From Colletes latitarsis (Eukaryota > Arthropoda > Insecta > Hymenoptera > Colletidae), in the NCBI RefSeq assembly GCF_051014445.1, contig NC_135136.1, positions 19,486,001-19,550,000 on the forward strand: DNA of 64,000 nt, written 5' to 3'. The notes beneath the pieces were generated by a model. It saw nothing but the letters and a program-made list of their open reading frames with translations, did no database searches and was not told the origin of the DNA. The position numbers were made by a program, and so were the translations under genes. Position 1 is the first letter of the stretch. Every line of letters starts with the position of its first letter. Of the stretch, positions 1 to 10,479 are shown piece by piece.

Positions 1-139
1 CCGATTAATATTTTAGAGGATAACGCCGGTTATGTCTGGGTTATATCTGGTGTTTGCCCTCATCTGGCTCGTACTTTCGCATTTTTCGCATACCTGTTGG
101 CAAGATTCTGGGCTTTTTTTAGTTTGGATCACGTAGTAA

Positions 140-151
140 TGTGGTACCACA
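140..151. other. 12-bp perfect palindrome, present in many monomers
   Basis: TGTGGTACCACA reads the same on both strands and contains GGTACC. This is the first instance; it or a variant is at the same place in every monomer I followed. Some variants keep the arms with another centre (TGTGGATCCACA; TGTGG-TT-CCACA). Others shorten the arms (TGTG-GTAT-CACA; GCGGTACCAC). ATGAAGTTCCACA breaks it. Any protein or cruciform role is inference. Confidence 0.85.
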
Positions 152-274
152 CCGAAACAGTCAATTAAACCTGGTTCCGATTAACATTTTAGAGGATAAC
201 GCCGGTTATGTCTGGGTTAGGTCTGGTATTTGCCCTCATCTGGTTCGTACTTTCGCATTTTTCGAATACTTGTT

Positions 275-289
275 GGCCAGATCCTGGCC
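275..289. other. Short inverted repeat GGCCAG-ATC-CTGGCC
   Basis: Six-base arms flank a 3-base centre, followed by a T run (CTTTTTCTGG). This is the first of many instances; in monomer coordinates it lies at about 96-110. Other monomer types break the right arm (CTGGGT, CTGGGC, TTGGGT) or the left arm (GGCAAG). It adds a second dyad to each monomer of the intact types, about 30 bp before the GGTACC palindrome. Confidence 0.8.
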
Positions 290-3270
290 TTTTTCTGGTT
301 TGGATCACGTAGTAATGCGGTACCACACCGAAACAGTCAATTAAACCTGGTAGCGATTAATATTTTAGAGGATAACGCCGGTTATGTCTCGGGTAGGTCT
401 GGGATTTGCCCTCATCTGGCCCGTACTTTCGCATTTTTCGCATACTTGTTGGCCAGATCCTGGCGTTTTTCTGGTTTGGATCACGTAGTAATGCGGTACC
501 ACACCGGAACAGTCAATTAAACCTGGTTCCGATTAATATTTTAGAAGATAACGCTGGTTATATCTGGGTTAGTTCCGGTATTTGCAATCGTCCGGCTCAT
601 ACTTTCGCAATTTTCGCGTACTTGTTGGCCAGATCTTGGGTTTTTTGTGGTTTGGATCCCGTCGTAATGTGGTTCCACACCGAAGCAGTCAATTATACCT
701 GGTTGCGATGAATATTTTGGAGGATAACCCTGGTTATGATTGGGTTAGTTCTGGTATTTGCAATCATCTGGCTCGTTCTTTCGCATTTTTCGCATACTTG
801 TTGGCAAGATCCTGAGCTTTTTTTGGTTTGGATCACGTAGTAATGTGGTACCACACTGAAACAGTCAATTAAACCAGGTCCCGATTAATATTTTAGAGGA
901 TAACGCCGGTTATGTCTGGGTTATGTCTGGTATTTGCCCTCATCTGGCTCGTACTTTCGCATTTTTCGCATACATGTAGGCTTGATCCTGGCCTTTTTCT
1001 GGTTTGGATCACGTAGTAATGCGGTACCACACCGAAACAGTCAATTAAACCTGGTAGCGATTAATATTTTAGAGGATAACGCCGGTTATGTCTCGGTTAG
1101 GTCAGGGATTTGCCCTCATCTGGCTCGTACTTTCGCATTTATCGCATACTTGTTGGCCAGATCCTGGCCTTTTTCTGACTTGTATCACGTAGTAATTTGG
1201 TACCACACTGAAACAGTCAATCAAACCTGGTTCCGATTAATTTTTTAGAGGATAACGCCGGTTATGGCTGGGTTAGGTCTGGGATTTGCCGTCATCTTGC
1301 TCGTGCTTTCATATTTTTCGCATACTTGTTGGTCAGGTCCTGGGTTTTTTCTGGTTTGGATCCCGTCGTAATGTGGTTCCACACCGAAGCAGTCAATTAA
1401 ACCTGGTTGCGATTAATATTTTAGACGACAACGCCGGTTATGGCTCGGTTAGGTCAGGGATTTGCCCTCATCTGGCTCGTACTTTCGCATTTTTCGCATA
1501 CTTGTTGGCCAGATCCTGGCCTTTTTCTGGCTTGGACCACGTAGTAATGTGGTATCACACTGAAACAGTCAATTAAACCTGGCTCCGATTAATATTTTAG
1601 AGGATAACGCCGGTTATGGCTGGGTTAGGTCTGGTATTTGCCCTCATCTGGCTCGTACCTTCGCATTTTTCGCTTACTTGTTGGCCAGATCCTGGCCTTT
1701 TTCTGGCTTGGACCACGTAGTAATGAGGTACCACACTGAAACAGTCGATAAAACCTGGTATCGATTAATATTTTAGAGGATAACGCTGGTTATGTCTGGG
1801 TTAGGTCTGGTATTTGCAACCATCTGGCTCATACTTTCGCGTTTTTCGCATACTTGTTGACCAGATCCTGGCCTTTTTCTGGCTAGGACCACGTAGTAAT
1901 GTGGTACCACACTGAAGCAGTCAATTAAACCTGGTTGCGATTAATATTTTAGAGGACAACGCCGGTTATGTCACGGGTAGATCTGGGATTTGCCGTCATC
2001 TGGCTCGTATTTTCGCATTTTTCGCATACTTGTTGACCAGATCCTGGCCTTTTCCTGGCTTTGACCACGTAGTAATGTGGTATCACACTGAAACAGTCAA
2101 TTAAACCTGGTTGCGATTAATATTTTAGAGGATAACGCCGGTTATGTCTGGGTTAGGTCTGGTATGTGCCCTCATCTGGCTCGTACTTTCGCATTTTTCG
2201 CATACATATAGGCAAGATCCTGGCCTTTTTCTGGTTTGGATCACGTAGTAATGCGGTACCACACCGAAACAGTCAATTAAACCTGGTTGCGATTAATATT
2301 TTAGAGGATAACGCCGGTTATCTCTCGGTTAGGACTGGGATTTGTCCTCATCTGGCGCATACTTTCGCATTTCTCGCTTACTTGTTGGCAAGATCCTCGG
2401 CTTTTTTTGGTTTGGGTCGCGTAGTAATGTGGTACCACACTGAAACAGTCAATTAAACCTGGCTCCGATTAATATTTTAGAGGATAACGCTGGTTATGTC
2501 TGGGTTAGTTCTGGTATTTGCAATCATCTGGCTCGTACTTTCGCATTTTTCGCATACTTGTTGGCAAGATTCTGGGCTTTTTTTAGTTTGGATCACGTAG
2601 TAATGTGGTACCACACTGAAACAGTCAATTAAACCTGGTTCCGATTAATATTTTAGAGGATAACGCCGGTTATGTCTGGGTTAGGTCTGGTATTTGCCCT
2701 CATCTGGTTCGTACTTTCGCATTTTTCGCATACTTGTTGGCCAGATCCTGGCCTTTTTCTGGTTTGTATCACGTAGTAATGCGGTACCACACCGAAACAG
2801 TCAATTAAACCTGGTAGCGATTAATATTTTAGAGGATAACGCCGGTTATGACTCGGTTAGGTCTGGGATTTGCCCTCATCTGGCCCGTACTTTCGCATTT
2901 TTCGCATACTTGTTGGCCAGATCCTGGCGTTTTTCTGGTTTGGATCACGTAGTAATGCGGTACCACACCGGAACAGTCAATTAAACCTGCTTCCGATTAA
3001 TATTTTAGAGGATAACGCCGGTTATGTCTGGGTTATGTCTGGTGTTTGCCCTCATCTGGCTCGTACTTTCGCATTTTTCGCATACATGTAGGCAAGATCC
3101 TGGCCTTTTTCTGGTTTGGATCACGTAGTAATGCGGTACCACACCGTAACAGTCAATTAAACCTGGTAGCGATTAATATTTTAGAGGATAACGCCGGTTA
3201 TGTCTCGGTTAGGTCAGGGATTTGCCCTCATCTGGCTCGTACTTTCGCATTTATCGCATACTTGTTGGCC

Positions 3271-3591
3271 AGATCCTGGCGTTTTTCTGGTTTGGATCAC
3301 GTAGTAATGCGGTACCACACCGGAACAGTCAATTAAACCTGGTTCCGATTAATATTTTAGAAGATAACGCTGGTTATATCTGGGTTAGTTCTGGTATTTG
3401 CAATCGTCTGGCTCATACTTTCGCAATTTTCGCGTACTTGTTGGCCAGATCTTGGGTTTTTTGTGGTTTGGATCCCGTCGTAATGTGGTTCCACACCGAA
3501 GCAGCCAATTATACCTGGTTGCGATGAATATTTTGGAGGATAACCCTGGTTATGATTGGGTTAGTTCTGGTATTTGCAATCATCTGGCTCG
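3271..3591. repeat. Two-monomer segment copied from 455-775 (16-monomer offset)
   Basis: After the first 23-monomer block stops matching its partner near 3275, the sequence follows 455-775 at an offset of 2816 bp (16 x 176). Both carry TTTTAGAAGATAACGCTGG with TATATCTGGG, then TTCGCAATTTTCGCG and CCCGTCGTAATG, then GATGAATATTTTGG with TAACCCTGG. One visible difference is GAAGCAGCCAATTATACC at 3499-3516, where the earlier copy has GCAGTCAATTATACC. This shows that the higher-order block was itself assembled by copying within the array. Confidence 0.75.
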
Positions 3592-4105
3592 TACTTTCGT
3601 TTTTTTCGCATACTTGTTGACCAGATCCTGGCCTTTTTCTGGCTTGTATCACGTAGTAATTTGGTACCACACTGAAACAGTCAATCAAACCTGGTTGCGA
3701 TTAATATTTTAGAGGATAACGCCGGTTATGTCTGGGTTAGGTCTGGTATGTGCCCTCATCTGGCTCGTACTTTCGCATTTCTCGCTTACTTGTTGGCAAG
3801 ATCCTCGGCTTTTTTTGGTTTGGATCACGTAGTAATGTGGTACCACACTGAAACAGTCAATTAAACCTGGTTCCGATTAATATTTTAGAGGATAACGCTG
3901 GTTATGTCTGGGTTAGTTCTGGTATTTGCAATCATCTGGCTCATACTTTTGCAATTTTCGCGTACTTGTTGGCCAGATCTTGGGTTTTTTGTGGTTTGGA
4001 TCCCGTCGTAATCTGGTTCCACACCGAAGCAGTCAATCGAACCTGGTTCGGATGAATATTTTGGAGGATGACGCTGGTTATGTTTGGGTTAGTTCTGGTA
4101 TTTGC
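3592..4105. repeat. Three linking monomers between the two 23-monomer blocks
   Basis: These are ordinary satellite monomers joining the two higher-order copies. They include a GTATGTGCC variant near 3747, a monomer with TCTCGCTTAC and CCTCGGC near 3780-3808, and one with TTTTGCAATTTTCGCG near 3947-3962. The last leads into AATCGAACCTGG and GATGAATATTTTGGAGGATG at about 4035-4070. No gene or insertion is visible. Confidence 0.8.
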
Positions 4106-7100
4106 AATCATCTGGCTCGTACTTTCGCATTTTTCGCATACCTGTTGGCAAGATTCTGGGCTTTTTTTAGTTTGGATCACGTAGTAATGTGGTACCACAC
4201 TGAAACAGTCAATTAAACCTGGTTCCGATTAATATTTTAGAGGATAACGCCGGTCATGTCTGGGTTAGGTCTGGTATTTGCCCTCATCTGGTTCGTACTT
4301 TCGCATTTTTCGAATACTTGTTGGCCAGATCCTGGCCTTTTTCTGGTTTGGATCACGTAGTAATGCGGTACCACACCGAAACAGTCAATTAAACCTGGTA
4401 GCGATTAATATTTTAGAGGATAACGCCGGTTATGTCTCGGGTAGGTCTGGGATTTGCCCTCATCTGGCCCGTACTTTCGCATTTTTCGCATACTTGTTGG
4501 CCAGATCCTGGCCTTTTTCTGGTTTGGATCACGTAGTAATGCGGTACCACACCGGAACAGTCAATTAAACCTGGTTCCGATTAATATTTTAGAAGATAAC
4601 GCTGGTTATATCTGGGTTAGTTCCGGTATTTGCAATCGTCTGGCTCATACTTTCGCAATTTTCGCGTACTTGTTGGCCAGATCTTGGGTTTTTTGTGGTT
4701 TGGATCCCGTCGTAATGTGGTTCCACACCGAAGCAGTCAATTATACCTGGTTGCGATGAATATTTTGGAGGATAACCCTGGTTATGATTGGGTTAGTTCT
4801 GGTATTTGCAATCATCTGGCTCGTTCTTTCGCATTTTTCGCATACTTGTTGGCAAGATCCTGAGCTTTTTTTGGTTTGGATCACGTAGTAATGTGGTACC
4901 ACACTGAAACAGTCAATTAAACCAGGTCCCGATTAATATTTTAGAGGATAACGCCGGTTATGTCTGGGTTATGTCTGGTATTTGCCCTCATCTGGCTCGT
5001 ACTTTCGCATTTTTCGCATACATGTAGGCTTGATCCTGGCTTTTTTCTGGTTTGGATCACGTAGTAATGCGGTACCACACCGAAACAGTCAATTAAACCT
5101 GGTAGCGATTAATATTTTAGAGGATAACGCCGGTTATGTCTCGGTTAGGTCAGGGATTTGCCCTCATCTGGCTCGTACTTTCGCATTTATCGCATACTTG
5201 TTGGCCAGATCCTGGCCTTTTTCTGACTTGTATCACGTAGTAATTTGGTACCACACTGAAACAGTCAATCAAACCTGGTTCCGATTAATTTTTTAGAGGA
5301 TAACGCCGGTTATGGCTGGGTTAGGTCTGGGATTTGCCGTCATCTTGCTCGTGCTTTCATATTTTTCGCATACTTGTTGGTCAGGTCCTGGGTTTTTTCT
5401 GGTTTGGATCCCGTCGTAATGTGGTTCCACACCGAAGCAGTCAATTAAACCTGGTTGCGATTAACATTTTAGACGACAACGCCGGTTATGGCTCGGTTAG
5501 GTCAGGGATTTGCCCTCATCTGGCTCGTACTTTCGCATTTTTCGCATACTTGTTGGCCAGATCCTGGCCTTTTTCTGGCTTGGACCACGTAGTAATGTGG
5601 TATCACACTGAAACAGTCAATTAAACCTGGCTCCGATTAATATTTTAGAGGATAACGCCGGTTATGGCTGGGTTAGGTCTGGTATTTGCCCTCATCTGGC
5701 TCGTACCTTCGCATTTTTCGCTTACTTGTTGGCCAGATCCTGGCCTTTTTCTGGCTTGGACCACGTAGTAATGAGGTACCACACTGAAACAGTCGATAAA
5801 ACCTGGTATCGATTAATATTTTAGAGGATAACGCTGGTTATGTCTGGGTTAGGTCTGGTATTTGCAACCATCTGGCTCATACTTTCGCGTTTTTCGCATA
5901 CTTGTTGACCAGATCCTGGCCTTTTTCTGGCTAGGACCACGTAGTAATGTGGTACCACACTGAAACAGTCAATTAAACCTGGTTGCGATTAATATTTTAG
6001 AGGACAACGCCGGTTATGTCACGGGTAGATCTGGGATTTGCCGTCATCTGGCTCGTATTTTCGCATTTTTCGCATACTTGTTGACCAGATCCTGGCCTTT
6101 TCCTGGCTTTGACCACGTAGTAATGTGGTATCACACTGAAACAGTCAATTAAACCTGGTTGCGATTAATATTTTAGAGGATAACGCCGGTTATGTCTGGG
6201 TTAGGTCTGCTATGTGCCCTCATCTGGCTCGTACTTTCGCATTTTTCGCATACATATAGGCAAGATCCTGGCCTTTTTCTGGTTTGGATCACGTAGTAAT
6301 GCGGTACCACACCGAAACAGTCAATTAAACCTGGTTGCGATTAATATTTTAGAGGATAACGCCGGTTATCTCTCGGTTAGGTCTGGGATTTGTCCTCATC
6401 TGGCTCATACTTTCGCATTTCTCGCTTACTTGTTGGCAAGATCCTCGGCTTTTTTTGGTTTGGGTCACGTAGTAATGTGGTACCGCACTGAAACAGTCAA
6501 TTAAACCTGGCTCCGATTAATATTTTAGAGGATAACGCTGGTTATGTCTGGGTTAGTTCTGGTATTTGCAATCATCTGGCTCGTACTTTCGCATTTTTCG
6601 CATACTTGTTGGCAAGATTCTGGGCTTTTTTTAGTTTGGATCACGTAGTAATGTGGTACCACACTGAAACAGTCAATTAAACCTGGTTCCGATTAATATT
6701 TTAGAGGATAACGCCGGTTATGTCTGGGTTAGGTCTGGTATTTGCCCTCATCTGGTTCGTACTTTCGCATTTTTCGCATACTTGTTGGCCAGATCCTGGC
6801 CTTTTTCTGGTTTGGATCACGTAGTAATGCGGTACCACACCGAAACAGTCAATTAAACCTGGTAGCGATTAATATTTTAGAGGATAACGCCGGTTATGTC
6901 TCGGTTAGGTCTGGGATTTGCCCTCATCTGGCCCGTACTTTCGCATTATTCGCATACTTGTTGGCCAGATCCTGGCGTTTTTCTGGTTTGGATCACGTAG
7001 TAATGCGGTACCACACCGGAACAGTCAATTAAACCTGGTTCCGATTAATATTTTAGAGGATAACGCCGGTTATGTCTGGGTTATGTCTGGTGTTTGCCCT

Positions 7101-7323
7101 CATCTGGCTCGTACTTTCGCATTTTTCGCATACATGTAGGCAAGATCCTGGCCTTTTTCTGGTTTGGATCACGTAGTAATGCGGTACCACACCGAAACAG
7201 TCAATTAAACCTGGTAGCGATTAATATTTTAGAGGATAACGCCGGTTATGTCTCGGTTAGGTCAGGGATTTGCCCTCATCTGGCTCGTACTTTCGCATTT
7301 ATCGCATACTTGTTGGCCAGATC
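4106..7323. repeat. 23-monomer higher-order block, copy 2
   Basis: This is the partner of the block at 58-3275, at a constant offset of 4048 bp. Matching stops near 7323: copy 1 there continues GGCGTTTTTCTGGTTTGG, and copy 2 continues GGCCTTTTTCTGGCTTG. Private changes include CGGTCATG at about 4251-4258 and TTAACATTTT at about 5460-5470. The last part of this copy overlaps the start of the 4-monomer tandem repeat at 6700 and of the macro-duplication at about 7105. One stretch of sequence therefore took part in three separate duplication events. Confidence 0.9.
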
Positions 7324-8107
7324 CTGGCCTTTTTCTGGCTTGTATCACGTAGTAATTTGGTACCACACTGAAACAGTCAATCAAACCTGGTTCCGATTAA
7401 TTTTTTAGAGGATAACGCCGGTTATGTCTGGGTTAGGTCTGGTATTTGCCCTCATCTGGTTCGTACTTTCGCATTTTTCGCATACTTGTTTGCCAGATCC
7501 TGGCCTTTTTCTGGTTTGGATCACGTGGTAATGCGGTACCACACCGAAACAGTCAATTAAACCTGGTAGCGATTAATATTTTAGAGGATAACGCCGGTTA
7601 TGTCTCGGTTAGGTCTGGGATTTGCCCTCATCTGGCCCGTACTTTCGCATTTTTCGCATACTTGTTGGCCAGATCCTGGCGTTTTTCTGGTTTGGATCAC
7701 GTAGTAATGCGGTACCACACCGGAACAGTCAATTAAACCTGGTTCCGATTAATATTTTAGAGGATAACGCCGGTTATGTCTGGGTTATGTCTGGTATTTG
7801 CCCTCATCTGGCTCGTACTTTCGCATTTTTCGCATACATGTAGGCAAGATCCTTGTCTTTTTCTGGTTTGGATCACGTAGTAATGCGGTACCACACCGAA
7901 ACTGTCAATTAAACCTGGTAGCGATTAATATTTTAGAGGATAACGCCGGTTATGTCTCGGTTAGGTCAGGGATTTGCCCTCATCTGGCTCGTACTTTCGC
8001 ATTTATCGCATACTTGTTGGCCAGATCCTGGCCTTTTTCTGGCTTGTATCACGTAGTAATTTGGTACCACACTGAAACAGTCAATCAAACCTGGTTCCGA
8101 TTAATTT
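6700..8107. repeat. Tandem pair of 4-monomer (704-bp) units
   Basis: Two adjacent copies, about 6700-7403 and 7404-8107, are shown by anchor pairs 6742/7446, 6918/7622 and 7094/7798, all 704 bp apart. Both end with the unusual GATTAATTTTTTAGAGG in place of GATTAATATTTTAGAGG (7395-7411 and 8099-8115). Differences include TTGTTTGCCAG near 7487 (TTGTTGGCCAG in the first copy), CACGTGGTAATG near 7523 and CCTTGTCTTT near 7851. The whole pair lies next to, and partly inside, the left end of the macro-duplicated segment. Confidence 0.85.
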
Positions 8108-8261
8108 TTTAGAGGATAACGCCGGTTATGGCTGGGTTAGGTCTGGGATTTGCCGTCATCTTGCTCGTGCTTTCGTATTTTTCGCATACTTGTTGGTCAG
8201 ATCCTGGGTTTTTTCTGGTTTGGATCCCGTCGTAATGTGGTTCCACACCGAAGCAGTCAAT

Positions 8262-9970
8262 TAAACCTGGTTGCGATTAATATTTTAGACGACAACGCCG
8301 GTTATGGCTCGGTTAGGTCAGGGATTTGCCCTCATCTGGCTCGTACTTTCGCATTTTTCGCATACTTGTTGGCCAGATCCTGGCCTTTTTCTGGCTTGGA
8401 CCACGTAGTAATGTGGTATCACACTGAAACAGTCAATTAAACCTGGTTGCGATTAATATTTTAGAGGATAACGCCGGTTATCTCTCGGTTAGGTCTGGGA
8501 TTTGTCCTCATCTGGCTCATACTTTCGCATTTCTCGCTTATTTGTTGGCAAGATCCTCGGCTTTTTTTGGTTTGGATCACGTAGTATTGGGGTACCACAC
8601 TGAAACAGTCGATAAAACCTGGTACCGATTAATATTTTAGAGGATAACGCTGGTTATGTCTGGGTTAGGTCTGGTATTTGCAACCATCTGGCTCATACTT
8701 TCGCGTTTTTCGCATACTTGTTGTCCAGATCCTGGCCTTTTTCTGGCTAGGACCACGTAGTAATGTGGTATCACACAGAAACAGTCAATTAAACCTGTTT
8801 GCGATTAATATTTTAGAGGACAACGCCGGTTATGTCACGGGTAGGTCTGGGATTTGCCGTCTTCTGGCTCGTATTTTCGTTTTTTTCGCATACTTGTTGA
8901 CCAGATCCTGGCCTTTTCCTGGCTTTGACCACGTAGTAATGTGGTATCTCACTGAAACAGTCAATTAAACCTGGTTGCGATTAATATTTTAGAGGATAAC
9001 GCCGGTTATGTCTGGGTTAGGTCTGGTATGTGCCCTCATCTGGCTCGTACTTTCGCATTTTTCGCATACATATAGGCAAGATCCTGGCCTTTTTCTGGCT
9101 TGGACCACGTAGTAATGAGGTACCACACTGAAACAGTCAATTAAACCTGGTTCCGATTAATATTTTAGAGGATAACGCTGGTTATGTCTGGGTTAGTTCT
9201 GGTATTTGCAATCATCTGGCTCATACTTTCGCAATTTTCGCACACTTTTTGGCAAGATCCTGGGTTTTTTTTGGTTTGGATCACGTAGTAATGTGGTACC
9301 ACACTGAAACAGTCAATTAAACCTGGTTCCGATTAATATTTTAGAGGATAACGCTGATTATGTCTTGGTTAGTTCTGGTATTTGCAATTATCTGGCTCAT
9401 ACTATCGCGTTTTTCGCATACTTCTTGGCCAGATCCTGGCCTTTTTCTAGCTTGGATCACGTTGTAATGTGGTACCACACTGAAACAGTCAATAAAAGCT
9501 GGTTCCGATTAGTATTTTAGAGGATAACGCTGGTTATGTCTGGGTTAGTTCTGGTATTTGCAATTATCTGGCTCATACTATCGCGTTTTTCGCATACTTC
9601 TTGGCCAGATCCTGGGTTTTTTCAGGTTTGGATCCCGTAGTAATGTGGTTCCACACCGAAACAGTCAATTAAACCTGGTCGCGATGAATATTTTAGAGGA
9701 TAACGCCGGTTATGTCTGGGTTAGGTCTGGTATTTGCCCTCATCTGGCTCGTTCTTTCGCATTTTTCGCATACTTGTTGGCCAGATCCTGGCTTATTGTT
9801 GGTTTGGATCACGTAGTAATGCGGTACCACACCGAAACTGTCAAATAAACCTGGTTACGATTAACATTTTAGAGGATAACGCCGGTTATGTCTCGGTTAG
9901 GTCTGGGATTTGCCGTCATCTGGCTCGTATTTTCGCATTTTTCGCATACTTGTTGACCAGATCCTGGCCT
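8262..9970. repeat. Subblock S1, copy 1 of a 21-monomer unit
   Basis: It matches about 11958-13666 at an offset of 3696 bp (21 x 176). Anchors are 8678/12374, 9558/13254 and 9734/13430. Shared rare features are TTTTAGACGACAACGCC, TTATCTCTCGG, TTCGTTTTTTTCGCATAC near 8876, TTTTTCAGGTTTGG near 9618, and GGCTTATTGTTGG near 9790. The match ends where copy 1 reads TTTTACTGGCTTTGACC and copy 2 reads TTTTTCTGGTTTGG. Confidence 0.88.
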
Positions 9971-10479
9971 TTTACTGGCTTTGACCACGTAGTAATGTGG
10001 TATCACACTGAAACAGTCAATCGAACCCGGTTCGGATGAATTCTTTGGAGGATGACGCTGGTTATGTTTGGGTTAGTTCTGGTATTTGCAATCATCTGGC
10101 TCGTACTTTCGTATTTTACGCAAACTTGTTGGCAAGATTCTGGGCTTTTTTTAGTTTCGATCACGTAGTAATGTGGTACCACACTGAAACAGTCGATTAA
10201 ACCTGGTTCCGATTAATATTTTAGAGGATAACGCCGGTTATGTCTGGGTTAGGTCTGGTATTTGCCCTCATCTGGTTCGTACTTTCGCATTTTTCGCATA
10301 CTTGTTGGCCAGATCCTGGCCTTTTTCTGGTTTGGATCACGTAGTAATGCGGTACCACACCGAAACAGTCAATTAAACCTGGTAGCGATTAATATTTTAG
10401 AGGATAATGCCGGTTATGTCGGGGTTAGGTCTGGTATTTGCCCTCATCTGGCTCGTACTTTCGCATTTTTCGCATACTT
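9971..10479. repeat. Three monomers present only in the longer 21-monomer unit
   Basis: Subblocks S1 and S2 are separated here by about 509 bp, but the downstream copies of S1 and S2 are directly adjacent. The offsets 3696 and 3168 differ by 528 bp, exactly three monomers. The stretch contains odd variants such as AATCGAACCCGGTTCGG near 10018 and GAATTCTTTGGAGG near 10037, which recur in the window only at the macro-duplicate position near 24,280. Deletion in the later copy or insertion here are both possible. Confidence 0.75.
10212..10387. repeat. Representative 176-bp monomer
   Basis: One unit counted by hand from ATTAATATTT to the base before the next ATTAAT is exactly 176 bp. In monomer coordinates: AT-rich ATTAATATTTTAG at 1-13; AACGCCGGTTATG at 19-31; a variable GTCTGGGTTAGGTCTGG segment at 31-47; CATCTGG at 58-64; the doubled TTTCGCAT motif at 72-88; GGCCAG-ATC-CTGGCC at 96-110; a pyrimidine run at 109-116; GGATCACGTAGTAATG at 123-138; the GGTACC dyad at 140-145; and AAACAGTCAATTAAACC at 152-168. 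A hand count of the near-consensus monomer gives 79 G or C bases (about 45%) and nine CpGs. The unit start is arbitrary, because a tandem array has no natural first base. Confidence 0.95.

Larger units (their letters stand above)
58..3275. repeat. 23-monomer higher-order block, copy 1
   Basis: This stretch recurs 4048 bp (23 x 176) downstream at about 4106-7323. Rare variants are shared at the same offset: ACCTGTTGG near 92 and 4140, the doubled-back CATACATATAGG near 2200 and 6250, and the TATTATACC-type AATTATACCTGG near 690 and 4738. Matching anchors are 230/4278, 406/4454, 582/4630, 934/4982, 1286/5334, 2166/6214, 2694/6742 and 2870/6918. Only scattered substitutions were seen (for example TTAACATTTT at 177-186 against TTAATATTTT in the other copy), so identity looks near 99%. 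Limits are approximate because the two sides grade into ordinary monomers. Confidence 0.9.

Noticed and set aside
275..297. Rho-independent terminator (GGCCAG-ATC-CTGGCC followed by CTTTTTC)
   Set aside because: The stem and T run look right, but the motif is part of a monomer repeated hundreds of times with no gene upstream, in what appears to be eukaryotic DNA.
3941..4198. Minus-strand open frames of 63-92 codons with CEKCE-like cysteines
   Set aside because: They are the complement of the GCATTTTTCGCATAC and GGCCAGATCC motifs. They end within one or two monomers and track the repeat period, so the cysteine pattern is accidental.
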